Positions 9,126-17,458 are shown, numbered from the stretch's first letter. The stretch is 64,000 bases of DNA from Demequina sp. NBRC 110055 (GCF_002090135.1 NZ_BBRL01000006.1:176605-240604), one strand, 5' to 3'. A program made the numbers and translations. Notes: a model not told the origin generated them from the sequence alone.

Positions 9126-10105
9126 CAGTTCTCCCCCTCCTCGGCCATGGGGCGCGTGGCGTCACGACGCACGCGGCGGATCTTCTTGTCGGACACGGCG
9201 CGCTCGCCCAGGTCCTCGGGCGACCAGTCTTCCTCGCCATAGGCGCCCTTGGCGGGGCGGCGCTTACGCAGCGGCGCGTCGACGCCGGGCGCCATGCGGC
9301 GCGTGGTGAGGAGGAAGCCGGTGTGGCCGATCATGCGGTGGTCGGGGCGCACGGCGAGGCCCTCGAGGTGCCAGGTGCGCACCATCGACTCCCACGCCTG
9401 CGGCTCGGTGTAGCCGCCGTGGTCCTTCAGCGCCTCCGCGAGGCGCGACAGCTGGGTGGTGGTCGCGACGTAGGCGAGCAGCACACCGCCGGGTGCCAAG
9501 GCATCGGCCGCCGCGTCGAGGTTCTCCCAAGGCGCGAGCATGTCGAGCACGATGCGGTCGACCTCACCCACCTCCGCCACGCGGTCGGCGAAGTCGCCAA
9601 TCTTCAGATCCCAGGCGGGGTGCGGGCCGCCGAAGTGGAACTCGACGTTGCCACGCGCGATGTCCGCGAAGTCCTCGCGGCGCTCGATCGAGGTGAGCGA
9701 ACCGCCGTCGCCCACGGCGCGCAGCAGCGACATGGTGAGCGCCCCCGAGCCCACACCCGCCTCGACCACCCGGGCGCCCGGGTAGATGTCGGCCATCTGG
9801 ATGATCTGGCCGGAATCCTTCGGGTAGATCACGGCCGCGCCGCGCGGCATGGACAGGACGTAGTCGCTCAGCAGCGGGCGCAGCACCAGGTAGTCGAAGC
9901 CCGCGGTGTTGGTGACGACCGTGCCCTCTGGCCGGCCGATGATCTCGTCGTGCGTGAACTGGCCGCGGTGCGTGTGGAAGGTCTTGCCGGCCTCGAGAAT
10001 GATCGTGTGGTGGCGTCCCTTGGCGTCGGTGAGCTGCACGCGGTCGCCCGCACGCAGCGGGCCGCGGCGCTCGGCGGCGCCCGTCGGGAGTAAGGGGGAA
10101 GTCAT
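9125..10105 (-). CDS. trmI: tRNA (adenine58-N1)-methyltransferase TrmI
   Basis: TrmI (326 aa; M. tuberculosis Rv2118c is about 280) methylates N1 of A58 in the T-loop of tRNAs using S-adenosylmethionine. The SAM-binding loop VVEAGVGSGALTMSLLRAVG and the downstream VDRIVLDMLAPWENL are characteristic. The last 50 residues are a basic, poorly conserved tail (RKRRP, KKIRRVRRDATR). A TAGACT -10 lies 7 bases before the ATG, with a GGGGGA stretch between. It heads the trmI-mpa-dop unit, a conserved pairing of TrmI with pupylation genes in actinobacteria. Confidence 0.94.
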   Translation of the reverse strand: MTSPLLPTGAAERRGPLRAGDRVQLTDAKGRHHTIILEAGKTFHTHRGQFTHDEIIGRPEGTVVTNTAGFDYLVLRPLLSDYVLSMPRGAAVIYPKDSGQIIQMADIYPGARVVEAGVGSGALTMSLLRAVGDGGSLTSIERREDFADIARGNVEFHFGGPHPAWDLKIGDFADRVAEVGEVDRIVLDMLAPWENLDAAADALAPGGVLLAYVATTTQLSRLAEALKDHGGYTEPQAWESMVRTWHLEGLAVRPDHRMIGHTGFLLTTRRMAPGVDAPLRKRRPAKGAYGEEDWSPEDLGERAVSDKKIRRVRRDATRPMAEEGEN

Positions 10106-10112
10106 GTCCCCC

Positions 10113-10118
10113 AGTCTA
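10113..10118 (-). promoter_or_regulatory. Leaderless -10 element for trmI-mpa-dop
   Basis: TAGACT on the minus strand, 7 bases before the trmI ATG. Confidence 0.5.
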
Positions 10119-10126
10119 GGTGCGAG

Positions 10127-11269
10127 CTATTGCAGGGCCTTCATCGCATCGGCCAGCCTCACAACCCCGACGATCTCGCCGCGGTCCACCGCGACCCACA
10201 CGTCGGTGCGGCCCCACCACTGCTGCAGGGCGTCGACCAGGGCGTCGCCGCCGGCCCCGGCGTCGATCGCCGCGCCGCGCGGTAGCGGCATCGTGACCGA
10301 CTGCAGACCCGTCGTCGCGCGGTCGGCCTCCTCGACCGCGTCGGTCAGTGCGGCCGGGAAGTGGCCGGCCGCGGCTCCGTCGACGGCCAGCACCACGACC
10401 TCGACGGCGCCTGCGGCCTCGGCCGCGCTGCGCGCCTGGTCCACCGTCACGTGGTGAGGCACCGTGACGGCGGCAACGGTGAGGTCGCGCGCGGTGACGC
10501 TGGCACGCTTGCCCAGCGCCTGCGCCACCTTGAGCGCGTTCGACGCCGCGGGCCACAGGATCGCGAACACCAGCATGGCCCACAGCAGGTCGAACAGGTC
10601 GGGGCTACGGCCACCCAGCACCGGGATCCCCAGCGCGACGACCACGACGCCGACGGCGATGACCCGGCCGGCCCACGCCGCAGCCTTCATGCCCGTGTAC
10701 CGGTTGCCGGTGACGGCCCACACGATCGACTCGAGCACGCGCCCGCCGTCCATGGGGATGCCCGGCAGGGCGTTGAAGATCGCCAGCACCAGGTTGGCCC
10801 ACGCCACCCACTGGACGATGAGGTAGAGCGTGACGTCGCCGAGCACCCAGTCGCGCAACGTGGGCTCAAGTGCGCCCCACGCCAGGGGTATCCAGGCAAG
10901 GCCCGCGAGTACCAGGTTCGCGACGGGGCCGGCGGCGGCCGTGACTCCCATCACCGTCGGCGTGAGCGCGCGCGCGTCGTAGCTCGTGTGGCCGCCCCAG
11001 AGCGTGAGCACGATCTCGTTCACGTCGCGCTTGAAGGAGCGGGCTGCCGCCGCGTGAGCAACCTCGTGCAGGAACACCGACACAAACAGCAGCACGGCGA
11101 GGATGAGGCCGACCGTGAAGGTACGCCTGGTCAGTTCCACCCCGCCGCTGGTCGCAAACAACAGCGCGAGGATCACCAGCATGAGAAGAGTCGAGTACTG
11201 AACGACGATGCGAGCGCCGAAGATCCGCCCGAGTGTCAGGCCACGGGTGGGGCGCGGGGACTGCGTCAT
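10127..11269 (-). CDS. Site-2 protease family (M50) membrane metalloprotease with C-terminal CBS-like region
   Basis: A 380-residue intramembrane protease of the SpoIVFB-like branch. Zinc ligands are HEVAH (FLHEVAHAA, in the second or third helix) and the distal Asp in ALPGIPMDGGR. About six hydrophobic segments occupy residues 20-240, followed by a soluble part (about 250-380) that looks like a degenerate CBS pair. The family cleaves membrane-bound regulators; the substrate here is unknown. The ATG at 11267-11269 was chosen because a TACGGT -10 ends 7 bases before it; a GTG three codons upstream is the alternative. It is divergent from the RecB-like gene, as in M. tuberculosis near Rv2119. 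Confidence 0.88.
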   Translation of the reverse strand: MTQSPRPTRGLTLGRIFGARIVVQYSTLLMLVILALLFATSGGVELTRRTFTVGLILAVLLFVSVFLHEVAHAAAARSFKRDVNEIVLTLWGGHTSYDARALTPTVMGVTAAAGPVANLVLAGLAWIPLAWGALEPTLRDWVLGDVTLYLIVQWVAWANLVLAIFNALPGIPMDGGRVLESIVWAVTGNRYTGMKAAAWAGRVIAVGVVVVALGIPVLGGRSPDLFDLLWAMLVFAILWPAASNALKVAQALGKRASVTARDLTVAAVTVPHHVTVDQARSAAEAAGAVEVVVLAVDGAAAGHFPAALTDAVEEADRATTGLQSVTMPLPRGAAIDAGAGGDALVDALQQWWGRTDVWVAVDRGEIVGVVRLADAMKALQ

Positions 11270-11276
11270 GGGCTCC

Positions 11277-11337
11277 ACCGTAGACGGTCGCCCGTCCCGT
11301 CCCGTGCCGCGGCGATGTCACACGGTGCGCCTACCCT
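11277..11337. promoter_or_regulatory. Divergent leaderless promoters: M50 protease (minus) and RecB-like nuclease (plus)
   Basis: TACGGT on the minus strand at 11277-11282 ends 7 bases before the protease ATG. TACCCT on the plus strand at 11332-11337 ends 6 bases before the nuclease ATG. Confidence 0.5.
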
Positions 11338-11343
11338 GGTCGC

Positions 11344-12177
11344 ATGGCCCGTCGCTCCCCCGCCCTCTCGCCGTCGCGCGCGGGCGATTTCCGTCAGTGC
11401 CCGCACCTGTACCGCCTGAGGGTGGTCGACAAGATCCCCGAGCCGCCGTCGGCCGCGGCGACCCTCGGCACGCTCGTTCACGCCGTGCTCGAGCATCTCT
11501 ACGACAAGCCCGCGGTGGAGCGCACGGAGGCCACGGCATCGGCCATGCTGGAGCCGCAGTGGCGTGCCATGGTGGAGCGCGACCCCGCCCTCGGCGCGCT
11601 CCACGAGGACTCCCACGCCGAGGCGACCTGGCTGGCGGAGGGGCGCGGGCGGCTCGCCACCTACTTCACGATGGAGAACCCGCAGCGCCTGGAGCCCGAC
11701 GGGCGCGAGGAGTTTGTCGAACTGCAGCTGCCGGACGGCCCGCTGCTGCGCGGGTTCATCGACCGCGTCGACGTCGCCCCCGACGGATCCATCCGCATCA
11801 TCGACTACAAGACTGGCAAGACGCCGCTGCCGCAGTACGGGCACAAGGAGAAGTTCCAGATGCGCTTCTATGCGCTGCTGGTGGAGCGTCTGCGAGGACG
11901 ACGGCCCGCGCTGCTGCAACTGCTGTTCCTCAAGGACGGCGGCACGCTGGTGCTGCGCCCCAGCGACGACGACCTCGCGCAGATCGAGTTCGAGGTACGC
12001 GAGCTGTGGGATGAGATTCTCGGTGCCGCGCGCACGGGCGCGTTTAGGCCCAAGAAGTCAAAGCTGTGCGGCTGGTGCTCGTTCCAATCGCTGTGCCCCG
12101 AGTTCGGCGGCGAGGCCCCTGCACTCGATCCCGACGCGGTGGAGCGTGCGCTCGGCGTGCGTCCCGTGAGCGCGTAA
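11344..12177 (+). CDS. RecB-family (PD-(D/E)XK) exonuclease with Fe-S cysteine cluster
   Basis: A 277-residue stand-alone nuclease of the RecB/Cas4/AddB type. The active-site core is FIDRVDVAPDG followed by IRIIDYKTGK (Asp and Lys of the PD-(D/E)XK fold), and GTLVHAVLEHL is the conserved helix with the metal-binding His. One cysteine near the N-terminus (QCPHLYR) plus CGWCSFQSLCP near the C-terminus form the four-cysteine arrangement expected for a 4Fe-4S cluster. It is the counterpart of Rv2119. Role in DNA end processing is inferred. A 14-mer motif copy lies within it, encoding ATASA. Confidence 0.88.
   Translation: MARRSPALSPSRAGDFRQCPHLYRLRVVDKIPEPPSAAATLGTLVHAVLEHLYDKPAVERTEATASAMLEPQWRAMVERDPALGALHEDSHAEATWLAEGRGRLATYFTMENPQRLEPDGREEFVELQLPDGPLLRGFIDRVDVAPDGSIRIIDYKTGKTPLPQYGHKEKFQMRFYALLVERLRGRRPALLQLLFLKDGGTLVLRPSDDDLAQIEFEVRELWDEILGAARTGAFRPKKSKLCGWCSFQSLCPEFGGEAPALDPDAVERALGVRPVSA
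11531..11544. repeat. CCACGGCATCGGCC motif copy inside RecB-like gene
   Basis: Exact 14-mer, encoding Ala-Thr-Ala-Ser-Ala (EATASAM) in a helix region between conserved motifs. Confidence 0.8.
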
Positions 12178-12204
12178 CCCGACAGCGATATGAAAGGACG
12201 ATCA

Positions 12205-13299
12205 ATGACGATCACCACCCCGCCAGTGAGCTTCGCCGTCGTCGGCTACGGCTGGCGCGCGCCCTTCTTCCTGCGCCCCGCCGCAGTACTGCCGGACCAG
12301 TTCCGTGTCACGGGCGTGGTCACGCGCCGCGCCGAGGTGGGCGAGCGTGCCATGGCCGAGCGGGGTCTGGCGTCGTGGCGTTCGCTGGCGGACGCCGTGG
12401 CCGCGGACCGGCCCGACTTCGTGGTGGTCTCGGTGCCGTGGGAGGCGGCCCCCGAGGTCACCCGCGAGGCGGTAGCCCTCGGACTGCCGGTGTTGTGCGA
12501 GACGCCGCCGGCGCCCGACCTCGACGGGCTCCATCGGCTGTGGGCGGACGTCGGCGCCTCTGGCCTGGTGCAGATCGCGGAGCAGTACCCCGGCTATCCG
12601 GGTCACGTCGCACGCCGCGCGGTGATCGACCGGGGCCTCATCGGGCGCGTCAACGAGGTCGAGGTGTCCTCCACGCACCTCTATCACGCCATGGGTGTGC
12701 TGCGACGGATGCTCGGCGTGGGCGATGAGGGCGCCCAGGTCACCGCGATCGAGTCCAGCCATCCCCTGGTCGACCCGCACACACGCGAGGGGTGGACGGA
12801 CGACAACACCGAGAGGGACGCCACCACGCTGCGCGCCATCTTCCGGTTCGAGTCCGGACGTGTCGGCACCTACGACTTCACCGATAACCAGTGGTGGAAC
12901 GCGCTGAGGGCGGACAGGATCGCGGTGCGCGGCTCACGCGGCGAGATCGCGAACGACCGGGTGACCGCGCTCACGGGTCCGCGCACCATCACGACGACAC
13001 ACCTGGAGCGACGGCACACGGGCGTGGAACTCAACCTCGAGGGCAACGACCTCGACCACATCTCGCTCGGCACCGACGTGCTGTACCGCAACCCCTGGGT
13101 GGGCACGCGCATGGCCGATGACGAGATCGCCGTCACCGACCTGCTGGCAGGAATGTCCCGGTGGATCCACGCCGACGGCGCACCGCCCTATCCCCTGGCG
13201 GACGGCGCGCAGGACTGGGCGCTCGCGATCGCCATGCAACAGGCCGCGTCCAGCGGCCAACGGGTCACGCTCGAGCGTCAGCCCTGGGCGCGCGGGTAA
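12205..13299 (+). CDS. Gfo/Idh/MocA-family oxidoreductase with altered EKP motif
   Basis: A 364-residue NAD(P)-dependent oxidoreductase fold: N-terminal Rossmann domain beginning VSFAVVGYGWRAPFF and a C-terminal alpha/beta domain carrying the HLYHAMGVLRRM region. In most members the nicotinamide-proximal motif is (C)EKP with a catalytic lysine; here it reads CETPPAP, so the lysine is missing and activity may differ. AAAGGA seven bases upstream of the ATG decides this start over an ATG five codons earlier. The gene is 27 bases after the RecB-like gene and probably co-transcribed. Sugar or inositol derivatives are the usual substrates; none can be assigned. Confidence 0.85.
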   Translation: MTITTPPVSFAVVGYGWRAPFFLRPAAVLPDQFRVTGVVTRRAEVGERAMAERGLASWRSLADAVAADRPDFVVVSVPWEAAPEVTREAVALGLPVLCETPPAPDLDGLHRLWADVGASGLVQIAEQYPGYPGHVARRAVIDRGLIGRVNEVEVSSTHLYHAMGVLRRMLGVGDEGAQVTAIESSHPLVDPHTREGWTDDNTERDATTLRAIFRFESGRVGTYDFTDNQWWNALRADRIAVRGSRGEIANDRVTALTGPRTITTTHLERRHTGVELNLEGNDLDHISLGTDVLYRNPWVGTRMADDEIAVTDLLAGMSRWIHADGAPPYPLADGAQDWALAIAMQQAASSGQRVTLERQPWARG

Positions 13300-13302
13300 G
13301 GC

Positions 13303-13992
13303 TTAGCGGTCGGCGCCGAGCTCGTCGATGACCTCGCCGCCGGCGACCCGGCTCAGCGAGTCGAGATCCCAGGCGTCGAGGGAGCGTACACGGCTGAGAC
13401 CCTCGCGCGGCTCGATCGCCACCAGGCGGCGCACCGCGACCGTGCGCGCGCCCGAGGACCAGGCCGATCCCACCCCTGACGGCGAGTCCTCGATCGCCAC
13501 GCATGCCTCGATGTCCACGCCGAGCTCGCTGGCAGCGCTCAGATACGCCTCCGGGTCGGGCTTACCGCGGCTCACCCGGTCGCCCGTGACGACCACCGAG
13601 AAGGCTCCCGGCACCGACTCCAGGAAGGCGTCGGCCAGGCGCGTGTACGACATGGTGACGAGGGCACAGGGAACGCCTGCCTCGACACACGCCTCGAGGA
13701 GGAGCCGGGCGTCCTCCTGCCATGGCACGTGCGCGCGCACCTGCTCGCTGACGCGACCCAACAGGAACTCGACGATTTCCTCGTCGGGAAGGTCGACGCC
13801 CCGCTCGCGCAGGATCTGCGCCGACAGCGTGAGTGGGTTACCCACCAGTCCGAGTCCGTCGGCGTGCGTCCACGTCACACCGAAACGGGCCGCGAGCTCG
13901 GTCTCGGCGGCAATCCAGTACGGCTCGGAATCGATGAGGGTGCCGTCCATGTCCCACAGGACGGCGGCGGGCGAAGATGCGTGCGTAGTCAC
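13303..13992 (-). CDS. HAD-superfamily (subfamily IA) phosphatase
   Basis: A 229-residue hydrolase with DMDGTL (nucleophile Asp14, acid/base Asp16), motif II Thr in ALVTMSYT, motif III Lys in SRGKPDPEAY and motif IV AIEDSPSG. The helical cap between residues 20 and 90 places it with phosphoglycolate or beta-phosphoglucomutase-like enzymes acting on small phosphosugars. A GTG start at 13990-13992 is preceded by TAGACT with 8 bases between, in a 24-base divergent gap. It converges with the Gfo/Idh gene, whose stop is 3 bases away. Confidence 0.85.
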   Translation of the reverse strand: MTTHASSPAAVLWDMDGTLIDSEPYWIAAETELAARFGVTWTHADGLGLVGNPLTLSAQILRERGVDLPDEEIVEFLLGRVSEQVRAHVPWQEDARLLLEACVEAGVPCALVTMSYTRLADAFLESVPGAFSVVVTGDRVSRGKPDPEAYLSAASELGVDIEACVAIEDSPSGVGSAWSSGARTVAVRRLVAIEPREGLSRVRSLDAWDLDSLSRVAGGEVIDELGADR

Positions 13993-14000
13993 GGGGCACG

Positions 14001-14010
14001 AGTCTAGGCT
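14001..14010. promoter_or_regulatory. Overlapping divergent -10 elements (HAD phosphatase / PAC2)
   Basis: The ten bases AGTCTAGGCT hold TAGACT on the minus strand (14001-14006) and TAGGCT on the plus strand (14005-14010), overlapping by two bases. Each lies 6-8 bases before a start codon, so RNA polymerase cannot occupy both at once. Confidence 0.5.
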
Positions 14011-14016
14011 GGGCGG

Positions 14017-14877
14017 ATGGACACGGAGGATCAGGAACCCACGCTCGGCTCGGACGAGACGGTGATGCTCGCGGCGTTCGAGGGATGGAACGATGCCGGC
14101 TCCGCCGCGTCCCAGGCGCTGGACCACCTCGCCACGTGGTGGGACGCCCGCGACCACGCGGCCCTCGACCCCGAGGACTATCACGATTTCCAGGTCAGCC
14201 GCCCGACGATCACCCGCGGTCCCTCCGGCGACCGGGTCGTCTCGTGGCCCGGCACCGTACTGTCGACGGCCCGCCCCGAGGGTGGTCCCGCCATCGTTCT
14301 CGCCCGCGGCATCGAGCCCTCCATGCGCTGGAGGACCTTCTGTGCCGAGTTACTCGACCACGCCGAGGACCTAGGTGTGACCACCATCGTGACGGTGGGC
14401 GCCCTGCTCGTCGACGTCCCCCACACCCGCCCCCTGCCCACCTTCGTCACCAGCGAGGACGAGGACGCGCGTGAAAGGTTCGGGCTCGAACGCTCCGACT
14501 ACGAGGGCCCCACTGGCATCGTCGGCGTCCTCGGGCACGAGGCGCAACTACGCGGCATCACGGTGCTCAGCTTGTGGGTGGGGGTGCCGCACTACATCGC
14601 TCACCCGCCGAGCCCCAAGGCGTCCGCCGCCCTGCTTACCCAACTCGAGCGGCTCATCGGCGTGACGATCGACCTCGGCGACCTTCCCGACGAGTCCGAG
14701 GCATGGCAGCGCGGCGCCGACGAACTTGCCGAGGATGACGAGGAGATCGCGGATCACGTGCGTCAGCTCGAATCCGTGATGGACGAGACGAGCCTGCCCG
14801 AGGCGTCGGGCGACGCCATCGCCGCCGAGTTCGAACAGTTCCTGCGTCGCCGCGGCGACGGCGGCATGTCGAAGTAG
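14017..14877 (+). CDS. PAC2 family protein
   Basis: A 286-residue member of the PAC2 family (proteasome assembly chaperone 2 fold), counterpart of Rv2125. Conserved blocks are AAFEGWNDAGSAASQAL near the N-terminus, ARGIEPSMRWRTFC, VTVGALLVDVPHTRP with VTSEDEDA, and SLWVGVPHYIAHPPSPKA. The role in actinobacteria is unclear; the family has a phosphorylase-like fold and bacterial members are not shown to build proteasomes. Its presence close to a proteasome-less pupylation locus therefore says little about a 20S particle. TAGGCT ends 6 bases before the ATG (leaderless). Confidence 0.88.
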   Translation: MDTEDQEPTLGSDETVMLAAFEGWNDAGSAASQALDHLATWWDARDHAALDPEDYHDFQVSRPTITRGPSGDRVVSWPGTVLSTARPEGGPAIVLARGIEPSMRWRTFCAELLDHAEDLGVTTIVTVGALLVDVPHTRPLPTFVTSEDEDARERFGLERSDYEGPTGIVGVLGHEAQLRGITVLSLWVGVPHYIAHPPSPKASAALLTQLERLIGVTIDLGDLPDESEAWQRGADELAEDDEEIADHVRQLESVMDETSLPEASGDAIAAEFEQFLRRRGDGGMSK

Positions 14878-14910
14878 CCGGCCGCCCGGGGAGACGGACG
14901 CTCAAGCCGA

Positions 14911-14924
14911 CCACGGCATCGGCC
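14911..14924. repeat. CCACGGCATCGGCC motif copy between convergent genes
   Basis: Exact 14-mer in the 52-base gap between the PAC2 and uppP stop codons. It is not paired with a second copy, so it would not form a strong hairpin by itself. Confidence 0.8.
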
Positions 14925-14929
14925 CTCCC

Positions 14930-15790
14930 CTAGATGGCCGGGATCACCCCGGCGCCGAGCAGCGCGACGATCACCGCCGCGAAGCCCAGGCGGTACCACA
15001 CGAAGGGCCAGAAGGTGTGGTGCGTGATGAGCTTGAGGAACCACACGATGACGGCGTAGCCGACCGCGAACGCGACGACAGTGGCGATGGCGGTGTTGAC
15101 GAAGCCCGGACCGCCCGCCGCCGTGAGCTCATCGGTGTTCGTCACGAGCTCAAGCCCGGCCGAGCCGATGACGGCGGGGATTGCCAGCAGGAAGGAGTAG
15201 CGCGCCGCCGCCTCGCGGGTGAGTCCTAGGAACAGGCCCATCGAGATGGTGCCTCCCGAGCGCGACACCCCCGGGATGAGGGCCATCGCCTGTGCCAGGC
15301 CCAGCAGCCAGGCGTCCTTGGCGCGCAGTGACTCGAGTTCGCGCTCGCGCCTACCGACCTTGTCCGCCCACCCCAGCACCAGACCGAAGATCGCGAGGAC
15401 GGCCGCGGTGATGTAGAGGTTGCGCAGGTGACCCTCGATGTAGTCCTGGAAGATCAGACCCAGCACGACGATGGGGATGGAGCCCAGGATCACCCACCAG
15501 CCCATGAGCGCATCGGGGCTGCCCTTGCCGAAGCGGTGGGCACGGTCGGCGCCGTTGCGGCCCGCAAGCGCGGCCAGCCACGCCGCGATGATGCGTGCGA
15601 TGTCCTTGCGGAAGTACAGCAGCACCGCCGCTTCGGTACCCAGCTGGATGATCGCCGTAAAGGCCGCGCCCGGATCCTCACCGCCGGGCAAGAGCGGCCC
15701 GATGACGCGAATGTGCGCGCTCGAGGAGATCGGCAGAAACTCCGTCAGAGCCTGCACCAGTCCGAGGATGACCGCTTCCCACCAACCCAT
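14930..15790 (-). CDS. uppP: Undecaprenyl-diphosphatase UppP (BacA)
   Basis: UppP (286 aa) dephosphorylates undecaprenyl pyrophosphate at the membrane, recycling the lipid carrier of peptidoglycan synthesis and conferring bacitracin tolerance. The family motifs are clear: QALTEFLPISSSAHIRV with the catalytic Glu and Ser, and LIPGVSRSGGTISMGL with the key Arg. Seven to eight hydrophobic helices span the protein. The ATG at 15788-15790 begins MGWWEAVILGLVQ, and TAGCCT ends 7 bases before it (leaderless). Counterpart of Rv2136c. Divergent from the aldo/keto reductase. Confidence 0.95.
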   Translation of the reverse strand: MGWWEAVILGLVQALTEFLPISSSAHIRVIGPLLPGGEDPGAAFTAIIQLGTEAAVLLYFRKDIARIIAAWLAALAGRNGADRAHRFGKGSPDALMGWWVILGSIPIVVLGLIFQDYIEGHLRNLYITAAVLAIFGLVLGWADKVGRRERELESLRAKDAWLLGLAQAMALIPGVSRSGGTISMGLFLGLTREAAARYSFLLAIPAVIGSAGLELVTNTDELTAAGGPGFVNTAIATVVAFAVGYAVIVWFLKLITHHTFWPFVWYRLGFAAVIVALLGAGVIPAI

Positions 15791-15797
15791 GGCGGCA

Positions 15798-15850
15798 AGG
15801 CTAGCGCCCGCGCGTCGCGACAGGCTCCACCGGGACACGTTCGGTAGGTT
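15798..15850. promoter_or_regulatory. Divergent leaderless promoters: uppP (minus) and aldo/keto reductase (plus)
   Basis: TAGCCT on the minus strand (15798-15803) and TAGGTT on the plus strand (15845-15850), each ending 7 bases before an ATG. Confidence 0.5.
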
Positions 15851-15857
15851 CGCGTCC

Positions 15858-16820
15858 ATGGAACGGGCACGCGTCGGCAGCAGCGGTCTCGAGGTGTCGC
15901 GCCTCGCGCTTGGCACCATGACGTGGTCGCGTGACACGAACGCCGATGAGGCAGGTCAGCAGATCGACGCGTTCCTCGATGCTGGTGGCACCCTGCTCGA
16001 CACCGCCGCGACCTACGCTGACGGCGGCTCCGAGACGCTCATCGGCGCCCTGCTCGGCGGGACGATCGCCCGCGACGACGTGCAGATTTGCACCAAGGCG
16101 GGCATCAAGCGCACGGACCGCGGCGGCATGATCGACGCCTCGCGCGACACGTTGCTGGGAACCCTCGACGCGTCACTCGCGCGCTTGGGCACGGACCACG
16201 TCGACGTGTGGTTGGTGCATGCGTTTGATGCGGTGACCCCCCTCGACGAGACCCTGCATGCCCTCGAGATCGCGGTGAACTCGGGACGCGCCCGATACGT
16301 GGGGGTGTCGAACTTCCCCGCATGGGCCATGACGCGCATCGCCACCATGGCGACCGGTCGGCCCGCGATCGCCGTCACCGAGGTCGAGTATTCGCTGCTG
16401 CAGCGCGGCATCGAACGCGAGGTACTGCCCGCGGCCGACGCGCTCGGCATGGGGGTCCTCGGCTGGTCGCCCCTCGGCCGCGGCGTCCTCACCGGTAAGT
16501 ACCGCGACGCCATCCCCGCCGACTCCCGCGCGGCCTCCGAGCACCTCGCGGGCTTCGTCGCGCCCTACATGGGTCAGCGCGCCGGAGCGGTCGTCAGCGC
16601 CCTCGAGACCGCCGCTGAGGGCCTGGGCTGGTCGCCTCTGGAAACCGCGCTCGCGTGGGTGCTCGGCAGGCCCGGGCTCACGAGCGCGATCGTGGGCGCC
16701 CGCACGGCCGCGCAGTTGCTGCCGGCGCTCGACGCCGCGGATCTCGCACTACCGCCCGCCATCGGCGAGGCGCTCGACGAGGTTTCCGCCCCCGTTCTCG
16801 GATATCCCGAGCGGAGGTAG
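15858..16820 (+). CDS. Aldo/keto reductase
   Basis: A 320-residue TIM-barrel oxidoreductase using NADPH. The tetrad is recognisable: Asp and Tyr in LLDTAATYADGGSE, Lys in ICTKAGIK, His in WLVHAFDAVT. The cofactor signature at the C-terminal side (ALAWVLGRPGLTSAIVGARTAAQL) is typical of the YajO/general stress AKR group. The start is the ATG at 15858, 7 bases after a TAGGTT -10; the longer upstream reading frame is antisense to uppP and is not coding. Physiological substrate unknown. Confidence 0.9.
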   Translation: MERARVGSSGLEVSRLALGTMTWSRDTNADEAGQQIDAFLDAGGTLLDTAATYADGGSETLIGALLGGTIARDDVQICTKAGIKRTDRGGMIDASRDTLLGTLDASLARLGTDHVDVWLVHAFDAVTPLDETLHALEIAVNSGRARYVGVSNFPAWAMTRIATMATGRPAIAVTEVEYSLLQRGIEREVLPAADALGMGVLGWSPLGRGVLTGKYRDAIPADSRAASEHLAGFVAPYMGQRAGAVVSALETAAEGLGWSPLETALAWVLGRPGLTSAIVGARTAAQLLPALDAADLALPPAIGEALDEVSAPVLGYPERR

Positions 16821-16837
16821 ACGATGACGACCGACGC

Positions 16838-17158
16838 CTACCCGTTCCTCAGGTCGAAGTCGTCCATGTCGTCATCCATGTCCTCTTCGTCCTCCTCGGC
16901 GTGGCCGTCGAGGGCATCATCGTCCAGCTCCTCGTCGTCCTCGACCTCGTCCTCGAAGTCCTCGTCGAGCAACACCGGCAGCGTCTCCGCGTACTCGATG
17001 TCGAGCGCCTCTTCGTATCGCACGAAGGCCTGGGCGAGCGACTCGTACGCGTCGTCCACCGCGGCATCGTCCTCGCCGCGGCGCGACACCACCGCCTCGA
17101 GGTGCTCCTCGAAGGCGGCGGTCAGACGGCGAAGTGCCTCACGGGCTTCAGCGCTCAT
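16838..17158 (-). CDS. Conserved acidic protein of unknown function
   Basis: A 106-residue protein with a helical N-terminal two thirds (about 1-60) and a very acidic C-terminal tail of Asp, Glu and Met (about 68-103, EEDEEDMDDDMDDFD). I do not recognise a named family; the helical part looks like a compact bundle. The ATG at 17156-17158 is preferred over an ATG two codons upstream because TATCGT ends 7 bases before it. It converges with the aldo/keto reductase (17 bases apart) and is divergent from the DUF5703 gene. The gene's codon use matches its neighbours. Confidence 0.75.
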   Translation of the reverse strand: MSAEAREALRRLTAAFEEHLEAVVSRRGEDDAAVDDAYESLAQAFVRYEEALDIEYAETLPVLLDEDFEDEVEDDEELDDDALDGHAEEDEEDMDDDMDDFDLRNG

Positions 17159-17165
17159 AGTCATG

Positions 17166-17171
17166 ACGATA
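17166..17171 (-). promoter_or_regulatory. Leaderless -10 element for the acidic protein
   Basis: TATCGT on the minus strand, 7 bases before the ATG. The sequence after it (CATGACTATG) is identical to that after the -10 at 61974-61979. Confidence 0.45.
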
Positions 17172-17200
17172 TCCGCGAATGCAGTTCAATGGGAGGTGTG

Positions 17201-17458
17201 ATGAGCAATCACTCGAACCCGGCCGGAGCCCACGTGGTCCACCCGCGTCGTCACCGCGAGCCCGCCGCGAGCCGCTTTGAGTGGCGCGTGGTCGACATCC
17301 CGCGTGACGTCACGCGGTCCGAGGCCCGCTCGTTGCTCACCGAACAGGCTGAATACGGCCGCTGGGAGCTCGCCCGCTCGCAGAAGTTCATCGGCGGCGC
17401 GCGCCGAGTGTGGCTGAAGCGCCGCGTGATGCGGGTGGAGCGCACCGACGCGGCGTAG
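17201..17458 (+). CDS. DUF5703 family protein
   Basis: An 85-residue basic protein. The core FEWRVVDIPRDVTRSEARSLL followed by AEYGRWELAR and a run ending RRVWLKRRVMR matches the DUF5703 pattern seen across actinobacteria, where the gene commonly neighbours an M20 peptidase, as here. GGGAGG sits 4 bases before the ATG. Function unknown; the alternation of basic and hydrophobic residues suggests a small beta-rich domain. Confidence 0.82.
   Translation: MSNHSNPAGAHVVHPRRHREPAASRFEWRVVDIPRDVTRSEARSLLTEQAEYGRWELARSQKFIGGARRVWLKRRVMRVERTDAA

Noticed and set aside
14017..14877. PAC2 protein as evidence for a 20S proteasome
   Set aside because: PAC2-fold proteins occur in many bacteria without proteasomes and are not shown to assemble them.
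16838..17158. Acidic tail protein as a possible DNA mimic or anti-restriction protein
   Set aside because: High acidity alone is not evidence; the conserved helical part and a housekeeping neighbourhood do not suggest a phage or defence origin.
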